Source: Pegea sp. RAD2-039
Taxonomy: Eukaryota; Chordata; Thaliacea; Salpida; Salpidae
DNA length: 64,000 nucleotides
Direction: 5' to 3'
Assembly (NCBI GenBank): GCA_034620365.1
Contig: JAQGEQ010000345.1
Coordinates: 186,001-250,000, forward strand
The notes below the pieces were generated by a model that was not told where the DNA came from, did no database searches, and saw only the letters and a list, made by a program, of their open reading frames with translations. Each line of letters begins with the position of its first letter. Positions within the stretch are counted from its first letter, which is position 1. Shown one piece after another: positions 24,804 to 37,090 of the stretch. Made by a program: the position numbers and the translations under genes.

Positions 24804-25457
24804 TTAACAAGTTGTTGGGACAGAGTAGCAGTGATGTGGGACAGAATAGCAATGGTGTGGGACAGAGTAGCAGTGGTGTGGGACGGAGTAGCAATGGTGT
24901 GGGACAGAATAGGTACGGTGGATACGGTGGACACGGTGAATACGATGAACTGGACGGCAATGATGATATCCACATCCTAAGGTGTAGTAGTGGTGTGGGA
25001 CCTTGGCACAATATCCACGGAACTTTGGTGGAGCACCTAGAACCAAGGTTTAAACTTTGTTCAAATTTTCAAAATTCTTTGATTAAAAATAATCAAACTT
25101 ACATGAAGTGTAACTAGTGGAACACTTTGGAACACTTGGAGTATAACAGCTAGTTGATGGAGCAACAGATGGAGCAGCACATGGTGAGTAGCAGCTGGTT
25201 GAAGAGACTGGAGTTGTACATGGTGAGTAGCAGCTGGTTGGTGAGGCTGGGGCAGCAGTAGTTGAGCAAGATGGGTTGAAACTGGTGGCCACATTTGGGG
25301 TTGAACATGTAGTTGGGGTTGCTGGAGTGAAGATAGCGTCACATGGGTCAGAAGTGGTTGAGCTACCACCACTACCAGTACCGGTACCACTACCAGAAGA
25401 AGTAGCTGCAGCAAAGCCGACAATAGCGAAGAAGACAATCCACTTTTGGAAGTTCAT
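24804..25457 (-). CDS. Secreted Ser/Thr/Pro/Cys-rich protein, cluster member 1
   Basis: First of seven paralogues. Exons 25457-25103 and 25036-24804, joined in phase 1 (T|GT, a Cys codon) over a 66-nt intron, encode 195 residues. Exon 1 gives the signal peptide MNFQKWIVFFAIVGFAAA, a Ser/Gly linker, the block SDPCDAIFTPATPTTCSTP, and repeats of the type TSCYSPC. Exon 2 gives PKFRGYCAKVPHHYY, LGCGYHHCR, HR-V/I-HR repeats and four SVPHHCY heptads of 21 bp. I recognise no known family. Secretion is clear from the signal peptide. The Tyr, His and Cys content suggests a cross-linked or metal-binding structural or adhesive material, which is inference. Confidence 0.85.
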
Positions 25458-25523
25458 TTTTATTCGTAGATGTTTGAATCAAATCAAATTTTAACTGAAT
25501 GATAATTTGCTTTATGTTATGAG

Positions 25524-25531
25524 CTTTTATA
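25524..25531 (-). promoter_or_regulatory. TATA box of cluster member 1
   Basis: TATAAAAG on the minus strand, 67 bases upstream of the ATG, at the same distance as in the other members. The leader between (ATTCAGTTAAAATTTGATTT, then CGAATAAAAATG) is shared with members 6 and 7. Confidence 0.7.
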
Positions 25532-27045
25532 CATTTGACATCAAAACAAAGCACCTACTCCAAGCAACCTTTAATCTTTATATTTTTGAAGTTATGACAA
25601 TACAGTCTGTTTACCTAATAGAAAAGTTTTGATAGACAATTACTAGACACCAAGGGTGACTTATTTTAAATATTGGTAAACTTGTACAACCCACCTTAAT
25701 TAAAGTGCTTACATTATCATTAGATGCAAGTGGTTTTATTTGTTTTTTAGAAGAATACTTCCAATAAATTTAATATTCTTTATCATCTCGCTATTTCTCA
25801 AAGACGTTTAATTAGTTCTAACTTATAAACAAAGTTATTTTTTGATAAATGTATAACCTGCGGAATGTTTATTTTTGTCTAATTTATTTTTAGTAATCAT
25901 CAGGTTTGAAAATAAATTTTAATTTGTTAATAAATTAATATAAATTTTTATTCAGTTTTTTATTCTAACTATAATTTTCTTCTAAAATTATTCAAATTCG
26001 TTTGAAGCTGTTTAAACCTCTTAAGAGCTTCGTAAGTATTGATATTAAACAATTTTTATATCTTCAGTCTTAAGCCAATCTAAAAATACAAATAGAATCT
26101 TTTAGTGTTTCTACAATCTATTTTTCTGAGTTCTGTATATTTTATATTAAAAATAGATTATTTTATCTCTTTGTGAATAATTTTTCTATAAAGGAAAAAC
26201 AACTTTAATAGATTTAGTTCTTAATAATATATTCATCTAAATGACACAATAATAATTCCAATATTGATAATAATAAGTAGATTAGTAAATCTACAGGATC
26301 ATTTCTAATTTAAATAGTATAAAACTTGTATAAAACATTAAAGCCCTTATTAAAACTGATAAAATAACTTACTATTTAACTTATATTATCAAATTATACA
26401 AGCATTAAAAGCTTTTTTTATTTAAAATAGAAAATACTATTTACCAAAATTATTAATAAAATTAGTCTACAAAATTGGATTTTGATTCAAAGTATAGTTT
26501 GTCATTTTATAAAGTATAAAAAATGTCATCTATCAAATTAGAAATTTTCAATTGTCATCTAGCAATTGTCACAAGTATGATTGATTAGTGACATTTGAAG
26601 TATTGTGACAAATCCTAAATGTTAAAGTTATTACTAAAAAACAGATCAGATGAATCGACGAAGTATTTAAAATAACTTCTTTTGATATTCAAAAGAAGCT
26701 ACAAGTACTGAAGTTCAAATTCACTGGCTGATTGGTTGTTGATGTAAAAGTTTATGTTAAATGGCTTTGAATAAACTTTTAAAAATATTTGAATGATTAA
26801 TTGTTATGAAATTAGCAAAGAAAAGAAAAAAATAAAAGCTAATTAGTAAACACAACTAAAACGAAAATGTTGAAATGTTAACAGCTCATCAAAATGCTTT
26901 TGAAACTGTTTGTGAATTTTAAACATTTAAAGGTAATCACTTTTGACTATCAAAACTTATTTAATAGTTTTGATTGATTTGATTCTCTTAAAACCAAATG
27001 ACAATTAAAATGTCAAAATTTTGTTTGTTTTGTTTTGAAATCAAG
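25532..27045. other. AT-rich region between divergent cluster members 1 and 2
   Basis: Shared upstream region of a minus- and a plus-strand family member. There are short repeated words (TGTCATCTA, 26523-26571) but no open frame of note. Confidence 0.45.
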
Positions 27046-27053
27046 TATAAAAG
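27046..27053 (+). promoter_or_regulatory. TATA box of broken cluster member 2
   Basis: TATAAAAG 70 bases before the old start codon. The promoter looks intact although the gene is not. Confidence 0.6.
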
Positions 27054-27115
27054 CTTACATCATTCACCAATTATCATTATTTACACATTTGATTTGATTC
27101 AAGTATTAGGAAAAA

Positions 27116-27700
27116 ATGAAATTTCGATAGTGGATTGTCTTCGTCACTATTGTCAGCTTCGCTGCTTTTACTTCTGTGAGTGTTAATTCTTCTGGCTCTG
27201 GTCCTGGTAGTGGATCTGGTAGTGGTGAATCTTCAACAAAACCCATGTGACGCTATCTTCACTCCAGCAACCCCAACTACATGCTCAACCCCAAATGTGG
27301 CCACCAGTTTCAACCCATCTTACCCAACTACTGCTGCCCCAACCTCATCAACCAGCTGCTACTCACCATGTGCTACTCCATCAACTAGCTGTTATACTCC
27401 AAGTGTTCCAAAGTGTTCCACTAGTTACACTTCATGTAAGTTTGATTATTTTAATCAAAGAATTTTGAAAATTTGAACAAAGTTTAAACCTTGGTTCTAG
27501 GTGCTCCACCAAAGTTTCGTGGATATTGTGCCAAGGTCCCACACCACTACTACAAATTAGGATGTGGATATAATCATTGTCGTCCAGTTCATCGTGTCCA
27601 CCGTGTCCAACGCAATTACTCAGTCCCACATAACTGTCCCAAAAACCTGCTACCCTGCTCTAACAGCTTGTTTACTATGGGTGAGTACCCATATCTCTGA
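27116..27700 (+). pseudogene. Cluster member 2, broken secreted-protein gene
   Basis: Same two-exon plan (27116-27435, 27501-27700). The signal peptide is diverged and interrupted: MKFR, then an in-frame TAG where the family has Lys (QKW), then WIVFVTIVSFAAFTS. After a Gly/Ser run a further frameshift separates the start from the otherwise intact block NPCDAIFTPATPTTCSTP and the CYSPC repeats. The splice sites and second exon remain (PKFRGYCAKVPHHYYKLGCG, then PVHRVHRVQRNYSVPHNC), but the C-terminal heptads have decayed. Very close to member 7 in exon 1. A dead copy unless it starts elsewhere or is recoded. Confidence 0.8.
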
Positions 27701-28639
27701 ATGGATCTGTATTTTGGAATTTATTTGTTTCAAAACATATTCTAACTATCTTGAGTTCATTCCAAAAACTACATCTGAATTTTTAAACTTTTTTATGGCC
27801 GAATCTTTGAAATTATTGATTTAATTTAATTTATTAAAACACGTTGGATTACTGAAAGTTGCAAGAAAGAAATTTAGAATTGTAATTCTCATGTTGTTTA
27901 TTCATGAATTAGAGATTCATTAAACTTTTATCAGTCTATTTACGTCAAATTTAAAGTTTAAAATTTTGTTTTTGAAATAAAATTGGAAGCAAAACTAATT
28001 ATTTCACAAATAAATTTTTTAATTATAGTCTGAGTTTTGTTACATTTTTAAGGTAAACTTCATATATAAAAGTTTGAAGAAACTAATAAATCTTTTCATA
28101 TTCTTTCTTTAAAAGAATTTCTCTAAATTAAAATCAGTTAAAAACTGTTTTTTTTTATAAAAATAAACTTCAAAATGGCTTCGTTTAGTTAATTGATTTC
28201 CTATAGCTGCTAAAAACTGTTTGTAAAAAATATCCTAAGAAACCAGAGTGGTCTTTATATCAAAAATTAAAAAAGTAAATCTTTTTATGACGTTTTATTT
28301 TACGTTACAACAACAAATTACATTCGAAAGTTTAGAGTAAAATAAGTAATGATGGAAAAAATCAGATGAACAATTTCACAGATTTTAATCCCTGAATTTG
28401 TATTTGTTGAAGATAATTTGATATTCTGAAAAAAAAATCAGAAAAAATCAAGTTTACGTAATAACTAATCAGCGGAAAGCTTAGGTATCCTTAAATAGTC
28501 AAATATTTCTACGACTTTAATCTAAAATAAAAATAGGAAAGCATGAATTAAAAGTTACAAAATTAATGAATGCAAATTTGAAAAATAAAAATTCAGCAAA
28601 ATTATTGACGATTGTATATATTACCAAATCAAAAGCTGT
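27701..28639. other. Spacer between convergent members 2 and 3
   Basis: AT-rich with no gene. Holds both 3' flanks. Confidence 0.5.
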
Positions 28640-29125
28640 TTAGCAAGTAGTTGGTGGAGTGTAACAACCATGGTGTGGGGTGGAGAAGCAGTGATGGAAT
28701 GGGAAGGAGAAACAGTTACGGAAATGATGGAATCCACATCCAAACTTGTAGTGATGACTTGGGACCTTGGCACAATATCCAGTTTGATGACCTAAAATTT
28801 GAAAAAATACAAATCATATCAAAGAGATCTTCACTTCATTAAAGGTCTTTGAAGTTAATCTTACTTGGAACACAAGATGGAGAATAACAACTGCTGCTTG
28901 ATGGAGCTGGTGAGTGTGGACTGAAAGTTGGAGCAGCAGTAGTTGGGTAAGATGGTTCGAAGCTGGTAGCCATGCTTGGGGCTGAACGGTAGAGGTTGGT
29001 GCACTGAAGATAGCATCACAAGTTGGATCAGAAGTGACGGTACTGGAACCACCGCTTGAAGAAGAAGAAGTAGCTGCAGCAAAGCCGACGATAGCGAAGA
29101 AGACAATCCACTTTTGGAAGTTCAT
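28640..29125 (-). pseudogene. Cluster member 3, secreted-protein gene with a one-base deletion
   Basis: Exons 29125-28865 and 28791-28640. Nearly the same as member 6 (39676-40171). The signal peptide MNFQKWIVFFAIVGFAAA is perfect. In the block corresponding to SAPTSTVSAPSMATS, one A is missing compared with member 6 (plus-strand CTGAACGG at about 28982 against CTGAAACGG). This throws exon 1 out of frame and would make a different, stop-terminated tail. Exon 2 on its own is intact (GYCAKVPSHHYKFGCG). Because only one base is lost, this is either a very young pseudogene, a polymorphism or an assembly error. Confidence 0.75.
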
Positions 29126-29193
29126 TTTTATTCGTAGTTGTTTACTTGATTTGATTCAAATATTGAAACATAATGATATGGCTGTAATGAAGT

Positions 29194-29202
29194 CTTTATA
29201 TA
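29194..29202 (-). promoter_or_regulatory. TATA box of cluster member 3
   Basis: TATATAAAG on the minus strand, 69 bases upstream of the ATG. Confidence 0.65.
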
Positions 29203-29864
29203 TAAATCAATAAAACCACTAAATAAACAAATTTCTCGGAATATGATCTACAAACTTTTCATCCTAGAAATACTAGTCTGGGAGTAAAAACAACAAGTTT
29301 TTTTATTTTTTATTTAAGTATTGTGTTGTATTCTTAAAAAAGCAATTTGATTTGGTTACAGGCGATATTTAATTAAATTAATAAAATTCTATCTTTAAAA
29401 TATTTTTGAAATGTTAAAAATCTGACGTTTTGATTTCTTTTCAAAAACTAGGAAAACTTATAGACTCTCTCCAATAAAAATATAACATTGAATATTTTTA
29501 ATTTTGGTACAAAACTATTTATTTGTTATACAATCATCTATATATAAGATAGTAGTTTTCGAATAAAACAAATATGTCTGGTTTCAGAATTGGTTTTGAT
29601 ACTGGGTATCCTGGCTCAAATCTTTCATAGCTAATCAACTACACCAAGCATAGAAAGTTTTTTTTTATAGAGAAATTGTAACATAGTCATTGAAAACGAA
29701 CAACTACAGAAATAAAATACTTTTAAGTTGGCGTACATACTTCTTAACAATAAATATCAACATCATCAGATGTTTATTACTTCTTAACTGATTTGCATTT
29801 TTAATTTTATTCTATTGTAGCAAGTTTAATAAAGTAAATTATTTTCTACATTCATTATTCAGTA
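29203..29864. other. AT-rich spacer
   Basis: No gene or repeat recognised. Confidence 0.45.
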
Positions 29865-30045
29865 ATTATTCACTATTATATCGTTTGGGGAGTACTAAAT
29901 TATCTATGCTGACTACTTGTTACATCTTTATTTTTTTTTATTTTCAACTTAATTATATATAACAGGTAAAATATGTGAGAATGTGTGTTGGCTTTTTTGA
30001 GGAATCTCTCTTCGCGTTTATTGTAATGAATAAATAAAATTTTTC
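29865..30045 (+). mobile_element. 3' tail of the local non-LTR retrotransposon family
   Basis: The segment GTGAGAATGTGTGTTGGC at 29973-29990, the following CTCTTCGCGTTTATTGTAATGAATAAATAAAA (given here as two joined words: 30008-30022 and 30023-30040) and weaker upstream similarity match the ends of the elements at 52.4 kb and 57.8 kb. Only the last 180 bases or so remain, as expected for a 5'-truncated insertion. It lies inside the secreted-protein cluster. Confidence 0.65.
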
Positions 30046-31609
30046 TTATGCTTTTAAATGTAATGTTTACAAAAAATAATAACTTTAATAGTCAAACAAT
30101 CAAACTAAAAAGAGAAGAAAAGAAAATGAAATTGTTCTGATGACAGATATGTGCCGAAAAACTAATAAAATTAATAAAGTCAAAATGGTGTGATTATATA
30201 AGATACATATCAACTGCTTATTATAAAAATGTTGAAAATGACTTTATTGTGATTCACTTTACGGATTTATTTTGTAGGAAAAAATAATACTAAAGCTTTT
30301 GTTGCTGATATCACTTGATAAATTTATCTATTTTACGATAAAAACCGATTTTAATGAATACTTCAAAGCTTATTTAAACTATACTTGTGAAACTTTTAAC
30401 AAATTTATTAATTATTGTTTCATTAAAATATAAGTAATTTATCTAATCAAGAAAATAATTCAATTAACAATTTTTTGAAAATACTTTGATACACTAAAAT
30501 ATTTATTGAGTTATTTTGATATAAAACTGTTGATGTATTTAAAGTACTTTCATAGTTTTTTAGTTTATAGCTTTTATACAGTAGGTAGTCTGATTTTTAA
30601 TTGACTAAAATATTTATTGAGTTATTTTGTTATAAAAAAGTGTGTTCCGTACATTAAGTTTTTCTGTAATGATATAAAACAAATTTTATAAGATATCTTA
30701 TCAGGAATGAAGACATACTCAGAGAGTTTAATTTAATCTGTAAAATTTTATATTTGACAAAAACTTTATTTTATTAACCATGATTTATTTGTTTCACTAA
30801 AGTAGACTCAGTAACGGAGATTTTTGGTTTGATGGTGGAAATAAAAGTCATATATTATTTATTCGGTTATTTAATAAGTATTTATTTACAGAAATTAGTT
30901 AATCAAGAATTATTATCAAATGAAATGATTTCATTTGGCGATGCAAAAACTCAATCTCATCAAACTTAATATAATTTAAAACCTAGAACCACAGAAAATA
31001 TATTTGATATTTCAAGGTTTTAGACAAAAGATGAATAAATTTGAGCCAACAAACTTAAATAAGAATCTGAAAAATATTCAAAGTAATTTTCTTATAAATA
31101 AATTTATTCTTTTTTGTATCATAACCCCTACCCATCGGCAAATAGTGCCACTGTCTTGTAGTTGCTTCAAGAGAAACAAAGTCAATGAGAGGAAATTTAT
31201 AACTGTTGGTCTTGAAGTCACTTTCACGTACCATTATTTCGTGATACTGAGCATAAAACATGAAGAGGATACAATTCTCTCTTTAATATTATCAAACCTT
31301 ACGTGCAAACATGAAGAAAGTATGAGTGTCCTTTCATCTACTGTTAAGGCATACAAAGCTCAACTTAAATAATTTAAATCAATTGATTAAAAAAAGTTTT
31401 TGACAGCTAGTAAAAGAATGAATTTAACTTTAAAATGATATTTAATGTGCGAACATTGTATGAACTGTTTGTATTCCTTTAACCTACATATAAGTATCAA
31501 AGAAAACTAAATGTTAAATTTAAATTCAAACATCAAGTTCAATGCAGAAATAGAATCTCAATTATCAGCAGCATGAAAGTTTGTTTTATTTCTTATTTGC
31601 AATTAATTA
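30046..31609. other. AT-rich spacer with no supported gene
   Basis: Overlapping frames at 31004-31372 (plus) and 31055-31261 (minus) look slightly less random than their surroundings but have no motif, splice structure or family match. I do not call them. Confidence 0.4.
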
Positions 31610-31817
31610 TAAATTCGACCTCAAACAAACACCGCGGATTTTATTCAAAACTATTAAACACTTGAAACCAAAGTTTCAAAAAGTTGGAATATACAAACTA
31701 GAATTATTCAACTATAAAAACAAACAATAAAACAAGAATTGACAAACAAGTATTCAATTATCAAGTGTGTATATGTATATATAACAAATTATTGTTTGCT
31801 TAACAAACTAATATCAG

Positions 31818-31826
31818 TATATAAAG
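31818..31826 (+). promoter_or_regulatory. TATA box of cluster member 4
   Basis: TATATAAAG followed by GGAACTTG, 67 bases before the ATG, identical in position and sequence to member 5. Confidence 0.75.
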
Positions 31827-31884
31827 GGAACTTGCCTGACGAAAATTATCGCATTTTATTATTTGAATAGAATAGTAAGCAACA

Positions 31885-32499
31885 ATGAACTTCCAAAAGT
31901 GGATTGTCTTCTTCGCCATTGTAGGCTATGCTGCAGCCAGCTGCTCTAGTGTTCCAGATACTTGCTATGAACCATCAACTTGTACTTCAAGCTATGTACC
32001 AGCTTCATGTGCCCCAGTAACAACTTGCGCTGTCCCAACATCTTCATGCACCGTCCCAGCTTCTTCATACTGTGCCCCAACAACTACTAGCAGCTGCTCC
32101 CCATCATGCTACACTCCATCAACTTGCTCATCCAGTTATAGTCCATCATGTTGCGCTCCAGTCCGTACTTGTGCCCCAGTCCGCACTTGCGCCCCAGTTC
32201 GCACTTGCGCCCCAGTTCGCACTTGTGCCCCAGTTCGCACTTGCGCCCCAACTACCTGCTATGCTCCATGTAAGTTTTCTTTTTTAATAAAAGATTGAAT
32301 CATCTATTTAAGATTAATTACTTTTGACAATCTCTATCTAGGTGTTCCAAAATTCCGTGGATATTGTGCCAAGGTTCCAAGCCACTACTACAAATTAGGA
32401 TGTGGAAGTCGTCATTATCGTCGTGTCCACCGTGTCCGTCGTATCCACCGTACCTACTCAGTCCCACATCAATGCTACACCATCCCACATTGTTGTTGA
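31885..32499 (+). CDS. Secreted Cys-rich protein with APVRTC repeats, cluster member 4
   Basis: Exons 31885-32269 and 32342-32499, phase 1 junction, 180 residues. The signal peptide MNFQKWIVFFAIVGYAAA matches the other members. The mature exon-1 part is quite different: many Cys in CxPSTCSSSY-like units followed by five tandem APVRTC hexapeptides and APTTCYAPC. Exon 2 is the conserved module PKFRGYCAKVPSHYYKLGCG, then RRVHRVRRIHRTYSVPHQCY and CC at the end. The strongly patterned Cys suggests a disulphide-linked, keratin-associated-protein-like material; that is an analogy, not homology. A 3' UTR intron seems present (donor after the stop near 32527, acceptor near 32709), with AATAAA near 32858. 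Confidence 0.88.
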
Positions 32500-32890
32500 G
32501 CAGCTACAGAAGAGTTAGGAGTTAAGTAAGTTTCATTTTTTCTATTTGAGGTCCGCTGCAGCGTAATTTTATAAAAAAATAATCAACAACTTTTGTAATT
32601 AAGATATTTAAATATGAGAGATTTGAACTTTGACTCAATTTATTTAATATTAGTTAATCGCTTACTTAACTTCTAAGATCAATTTTTAAATAATAAGTTT
32701 TCATTTACAGATTGGTTAACATTCTCTAATGAGCAGATCTTCAAGTATCCAACGATTTGTTTCCAGTCAATCTTTTGATGTCTTCATTTTGTATTTGACT
32801 TGAATTACAAAATTGTTTTTCTTGACTCTTTCTTGTTATTACGAATGTGATCAAAAATAAATCCTAATGTGAATCAAATTTACCTTTAAG

Positions 32891-34271
32891 TTATTTATTA
32901 AGCCCAGAGCTTGAAGATTTTTTTTTATACTTTCTTGATTTTTAAAACATTGAATATTAACTGAAATCTCAGAGTTTAGATACTGATTTATGTAAGTCTT
33001 ATATGGCTAAATACTTGTAATTTATTATGAACATTCAGCAAATGTTTACTAATAATTTTGTATAGAATATATTTAAGCAAACGTGAATGAAGTATACTTT
33101 CAATAAAGCAGAGATAGAAAGGATATAGTGTATCATCTGAGTTTTTATCAAAGCTAGAGCTTTGAGATGAATTTAAACTCAGAAATAATAAATCAAATTA
33201 AACCATAATTACAAGATGATTTCGAGTCACCGAAAATTTCTGCTAAAAAAATCCGAAATGTTTTTCTTGTGTCTTTAATTGTAATCTAAAAGTTATTACT
33301 TTTCAAGGGTTTTATTTTAGTACTTATTACTACTTTAAATATTTTTTCATTTCTTTTACTTTACTGTCATCTTTTACTATTATGCTTATATTTATTTTAG
33401 ATTTTAACACTTAAAATTTTATTTTTTATTGTTTTTTTCCTCTTATTTTAACTTTTTCATCATAATTTTTTCAATTTTAGATAAAGATACATTTTAATTT
33501 ATCTTCGTCCATCTAATGAGTAATCTAAACGAATAAATTCTTTTAATCAGTTTATTTGATAAATTCGTTTATTATCAAGTGATGTTTTGTCACTTACAGT
33601 CTTTTATTTTTTATAATTGATGATGTTATGATACGACTTTGGCTCAGAAGTCAGTTTTGTAAACCAACATTTGATAATTCCTTTTCTGAATTCATCATTT
33701 TAAAAAATTTTTCTTGTTTCGGTTTCATCATCTTTTTTGCGACAAAAAGTTCTTTACGAAACGCTCTTCAATTTAAAAAGCTTTCGTTTAAGAGCTACCT
33801 AGTATAAGAATAAACTGTGGAGTATATAGATAAAGATGATCGTCTCTTAGACCCACTAACTGACTAGCCATTTTCTATGAAAGACTTTAAATCAATTCAC
33901 AAACTGAAATAAGTGTTCTGATCATATTTTTGAAAATGTCTTTTGAACATTAAAAATAATTTTATATATAAACGCTAATTAATTTAATTATTAAAAACTG
34001 AATAAAATATTTTCATGATAATATTTATTTGATTCTTTTATTTCTTATCAATCAAATTTAAATAGAATTGAGTTTTTGATGAAAAATAAACAATCTAATC
34101 ATATTTCTGATAGATTGAAACGATACTGTCACTTATTCTTAGTAAACTGCTTATATAAGTCCAAACTAAAATGAAGTATTTGCTTATTTACTTGCACTGC
34201 TGCAGATAGTAAATCAAACCGCTTTTAAAGTGGACTTAATACAAAATTACTCCAGAGAACTAAAAGTAAAA
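32891..34271. other. AT-rich spacer
   Basis: No gene seen on either strand. Confidence 0.5.
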
Positions 34272-34652
34272 ATGTCTCAAAGACCACCGCTCAGTATAAA
34301 TGATGTAGAAATGGGAACACAGCGAAGATATTAAAGAGCTTAGAATTAAAAAACTGCAAAAAGAGAAAATGAAGAAAATAATACCAAACATATCGCTTGT
34401 CAACAAAATGACTCAAATTACACTTTTATAATTTAATTATTCTAAAATGAGAATTTTCTGTAGTGGTGGAGTCATCATGAAGATACAAGCCGTGGTTACC
34501 TTATTGAAAAAGCTAAAGACCATTGGAGAGATATTGAAGTTTTTCATTTAATTAATCTTGAACAACAAAACTCAGAGAAAATAGAAAATATTACAGTTTT
34601 TAAAGAAATCATTAAAGTTAAAACTGAAGTTACAAAACGTATAAATAATTAA
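34272..34652 (+). pseudogene. Probable broken two-exon gene of unknown family
   Basis: The ATG at 34272 begins MSQRPPLSINDVE, then the frame is lost by what looks like one extra base, after which a frame reads WEHSEDIKELRIKKLQKEK. A good acceptor (TTTTCTGTAG) at 34463 opens an exon reading WWSHHEDTSRGYLIEKAKDH and then WRDIEVFHLINLEQQ, to the stop at 34650-34652. The composition (Trp, His, charged residues) is protein-like and unlike the surrounding random frames. No family recognised. It could be a pseudogene, or a real gene whose exons I have not resolved. Confidence 0.4.
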
Positions 34653-36844
34653 TAATAATACAAAGTCAGAATAAAAGCGTCTGTATTATAAGGACTCAAT
34701 ATTACGCTTTTAGAGAAGGTCTTTGTGTAAATAAAAGGTTATACCACATCTAACCTTTCTTAGTAAACGATCTTTGAACGGATTCTAGCTTAAAATTATA
34801 TTTTATAGGGTGAGAACTCCTAAAATAAGAGTTGAATTTTAACTATAGACAAAAGTATGTGGGTAAAATTTCAACAGTGTTCAGATATTTATATTCTTAA
34901 AGAATTTGCTAGTTTGATGTATAAAATCTGAACTAATTATGATCAGATAGTTTACCTAGGGAACCTATTATAGGTGATGGAAGATGAAAGTCTTTAATGG
35001 CAGGACATTAATAAATTTTGCTGATTCTCAAATAGAATTCCGATAATACTGCGTTAGAATGAGAAAGTTTATTAATTGAAAGATTTGTATATCGCTAGCT
35101 TGAGTTGTCTAAATTACAGCCATAGGTTGTGTGAAGTATCTTACTTATCTAAAATTCGAGAAGCAACAGTTTGTTCGTATTATTTGTTCGAAATTAGAAA
35201 AACGTAATTAGAAAATTTAATTCTTGTTTATTATTTTAAAAGAAACTAATATTTACTTCGTTGCGAGAAAACAAAATAATATCTTTTTCACAAATAATAC
35301 TTTGTATGAGGAAAAGAGTATGTCACATCTAAGGAAAGCTTTTGTGATAAATGATTTTTGAACGGATTCAAACCTTGTAACATCTTTTTTAAGGTGAAGA
35401 CTGCATACAAAAGAGTATAATTAACATTTAAATCTAATAATCACAATTATCATTTTGTATATATTACAAAGAGTTTTTAAATTAAGTAATTTTTAATTTC
35501 AAAATTTAAGTTATTTTGGTGATGAATAAAACTTTGAAGCAAATGATTAAATTATGCTTAGATATGATGCCCTTATACAATAGTAAAAACTAATTTTTTT
35601 TCATCAGTAAAACTTTTGACTAGAAATTCTACTTATAAACCAAGTTTGCATCAAAGGTTAGAAACTTTCTATGTCATTACATAAGCATGCTTATTTCTAG
35701 TTTTTTTTTAGGTGTTAACTCTTCTAAAGGTAATTATTAATTTACAGAATATTACGAGCTAGAAGTTGAAATCATTTTTAGATAAAAATAAGCTTTTTAC
35801 TGTCACTAGCACTATTTTAATTCTATGACTTTTTCGTATAATATACTGCTCTAGATGAAAATACAAAAGTATATTGAACGAAATGAGAACTTTTATTTTA
35901 AACTAGGATTATCTCAAACATTTAAACGGTTTTAAAAACTTTTTTAATTTATAAAGATATTCTGAAAGTTTTTTTTTGGAATTTGAAAACTATTTTTGAA
36001 TGTTTGAAATTAATTTCTGCCTTTTCTCTTATGTTTTTCAATGGATTAAAAACAAAAATCTCGTTTTAAGTAAATATATTTCAGTTTCAGGTTAAAAAAT
36101 AATCTTTAGTTTAATAAGTTTATCTAAACTTGTAATCAAAAACTACAAATTATATGTTTTGTATTTTTTATTAATATCTTTTCACAAATTTATATTATCC
36201 TTTACCAAATTAAGTTTGTTGAAACAAATAATATGTTTAAACTGAAAAATTCTTTGTAAATCTGCTGGGATATTTGTAAACCAACTTGCAGACCAGAAAC
36301 CATTTACTTTTTATCACAGTATATCTCGCTTCTTCAGATTTCATTCAAACCTTGTAGCCAGGAAAAATTTAAATTAATAGAATTTACTTTGACTTGGCAA
36401 ACATTTTCAAACAAATATTATCTCAAACTCTTAAAAGATTTAATAAGACACACATCCGATAGAACCTGAAATCGATACATTACAGATTTCCTTCCTTTAC
36501 GAGACCAAATGCAAGTGACTTCTTTGAAGTAACTGTTCTACGAAAAACTAATAAAAATTGAATCTACTGTCATGAGAAATAAAAAAAAATAAATTTTGTT
36601 AATTTAGCAGCTTAAATAGTTTGTTTGATAAAAAAGAATTTATTTATTTCTTTATTTGTAAAGATTTCATAACTTGATTTTTCTTTAAAGTTTATAAACA
36701 TTCATTGTAAAGTCGAGCTTTAAAACATAAAAAGACTTGAGTTATAATGTTTAATTTTAACAATTAAATAAAAAATAGCAGCAAAAACCTGTAATATCAA
36801 TTTACTTTACAGTTTGTTTAATAGAAAACTATAACCTGTAAAAT
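34653..36844. other. AT-rich spacer with a diverged internal duplication
   Basis: Two related blocks, about 34730-34850 and 35306-35430, share ATACCACATCTAA/ATGTCACATCTAA, a GATCTTTGAACGGATTC-like word and a following AAGGTGA/GGGTGAGA. They may be decayed copies of one repeat. No gene. Confidence 0.35.
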
Positions 36845-37023
36845 CAACTCAAACAAACACCGCGGTTTTATTGTAAACTATATAACACTCGAAAACAAAG
36901 TTTCAAAAAAATGAAATATACAACTTCAAAACTATTCAAATACAAAAACAAACAAGTATTCAATTATCAAGTGTGTATATGTATATATAACAAATTATTG
37001 TTTGCTTAACAAACTAATATCAG

Positions 37024-37032
37024 TATATAAAG
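37024..37032 (+). promoter_or_regulatory. TATA box of cluster member 5
   Basis: TATATAAAG 67 bases before the ATG, in sequence nearly identical to member 4. Confidence 0.75.
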
Positions 37033-37090
37033 GGAACTTGTCTGACGAAAATTATCGCATTTTATTATTTGAATAGAATAGTAAGCAACA

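Larger units (their letters stand above)
31610..32890 (+). repeat. Duplicated segment, copy 1 (carries member 4)
   Basis: The block from the CAAACAAACACCGCGG box at 31622-31637 through the gene to the 3' UTR end near 32890 is closely repeated at 36845-38180. The coding exons are almost identical. The upstream part differs by small indels. The 3' UTR intron is largely different between copies. Confidence 0.8.

Noticed and set aside
24804..25000. 21-bp repeats suggestive of a CRISPR or satellite array
   Set aside because: They are in-frame coding heptads (SVPHHCY) of a secreted protein in a eukaryote, without spacers.
31055..31372. Overlapping frames on both strands (including SLEATTRQWHYLPMG)
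   Set aside because: Some protein-like words, but stops close by, no splice sites and no family; not enough to call a gene.
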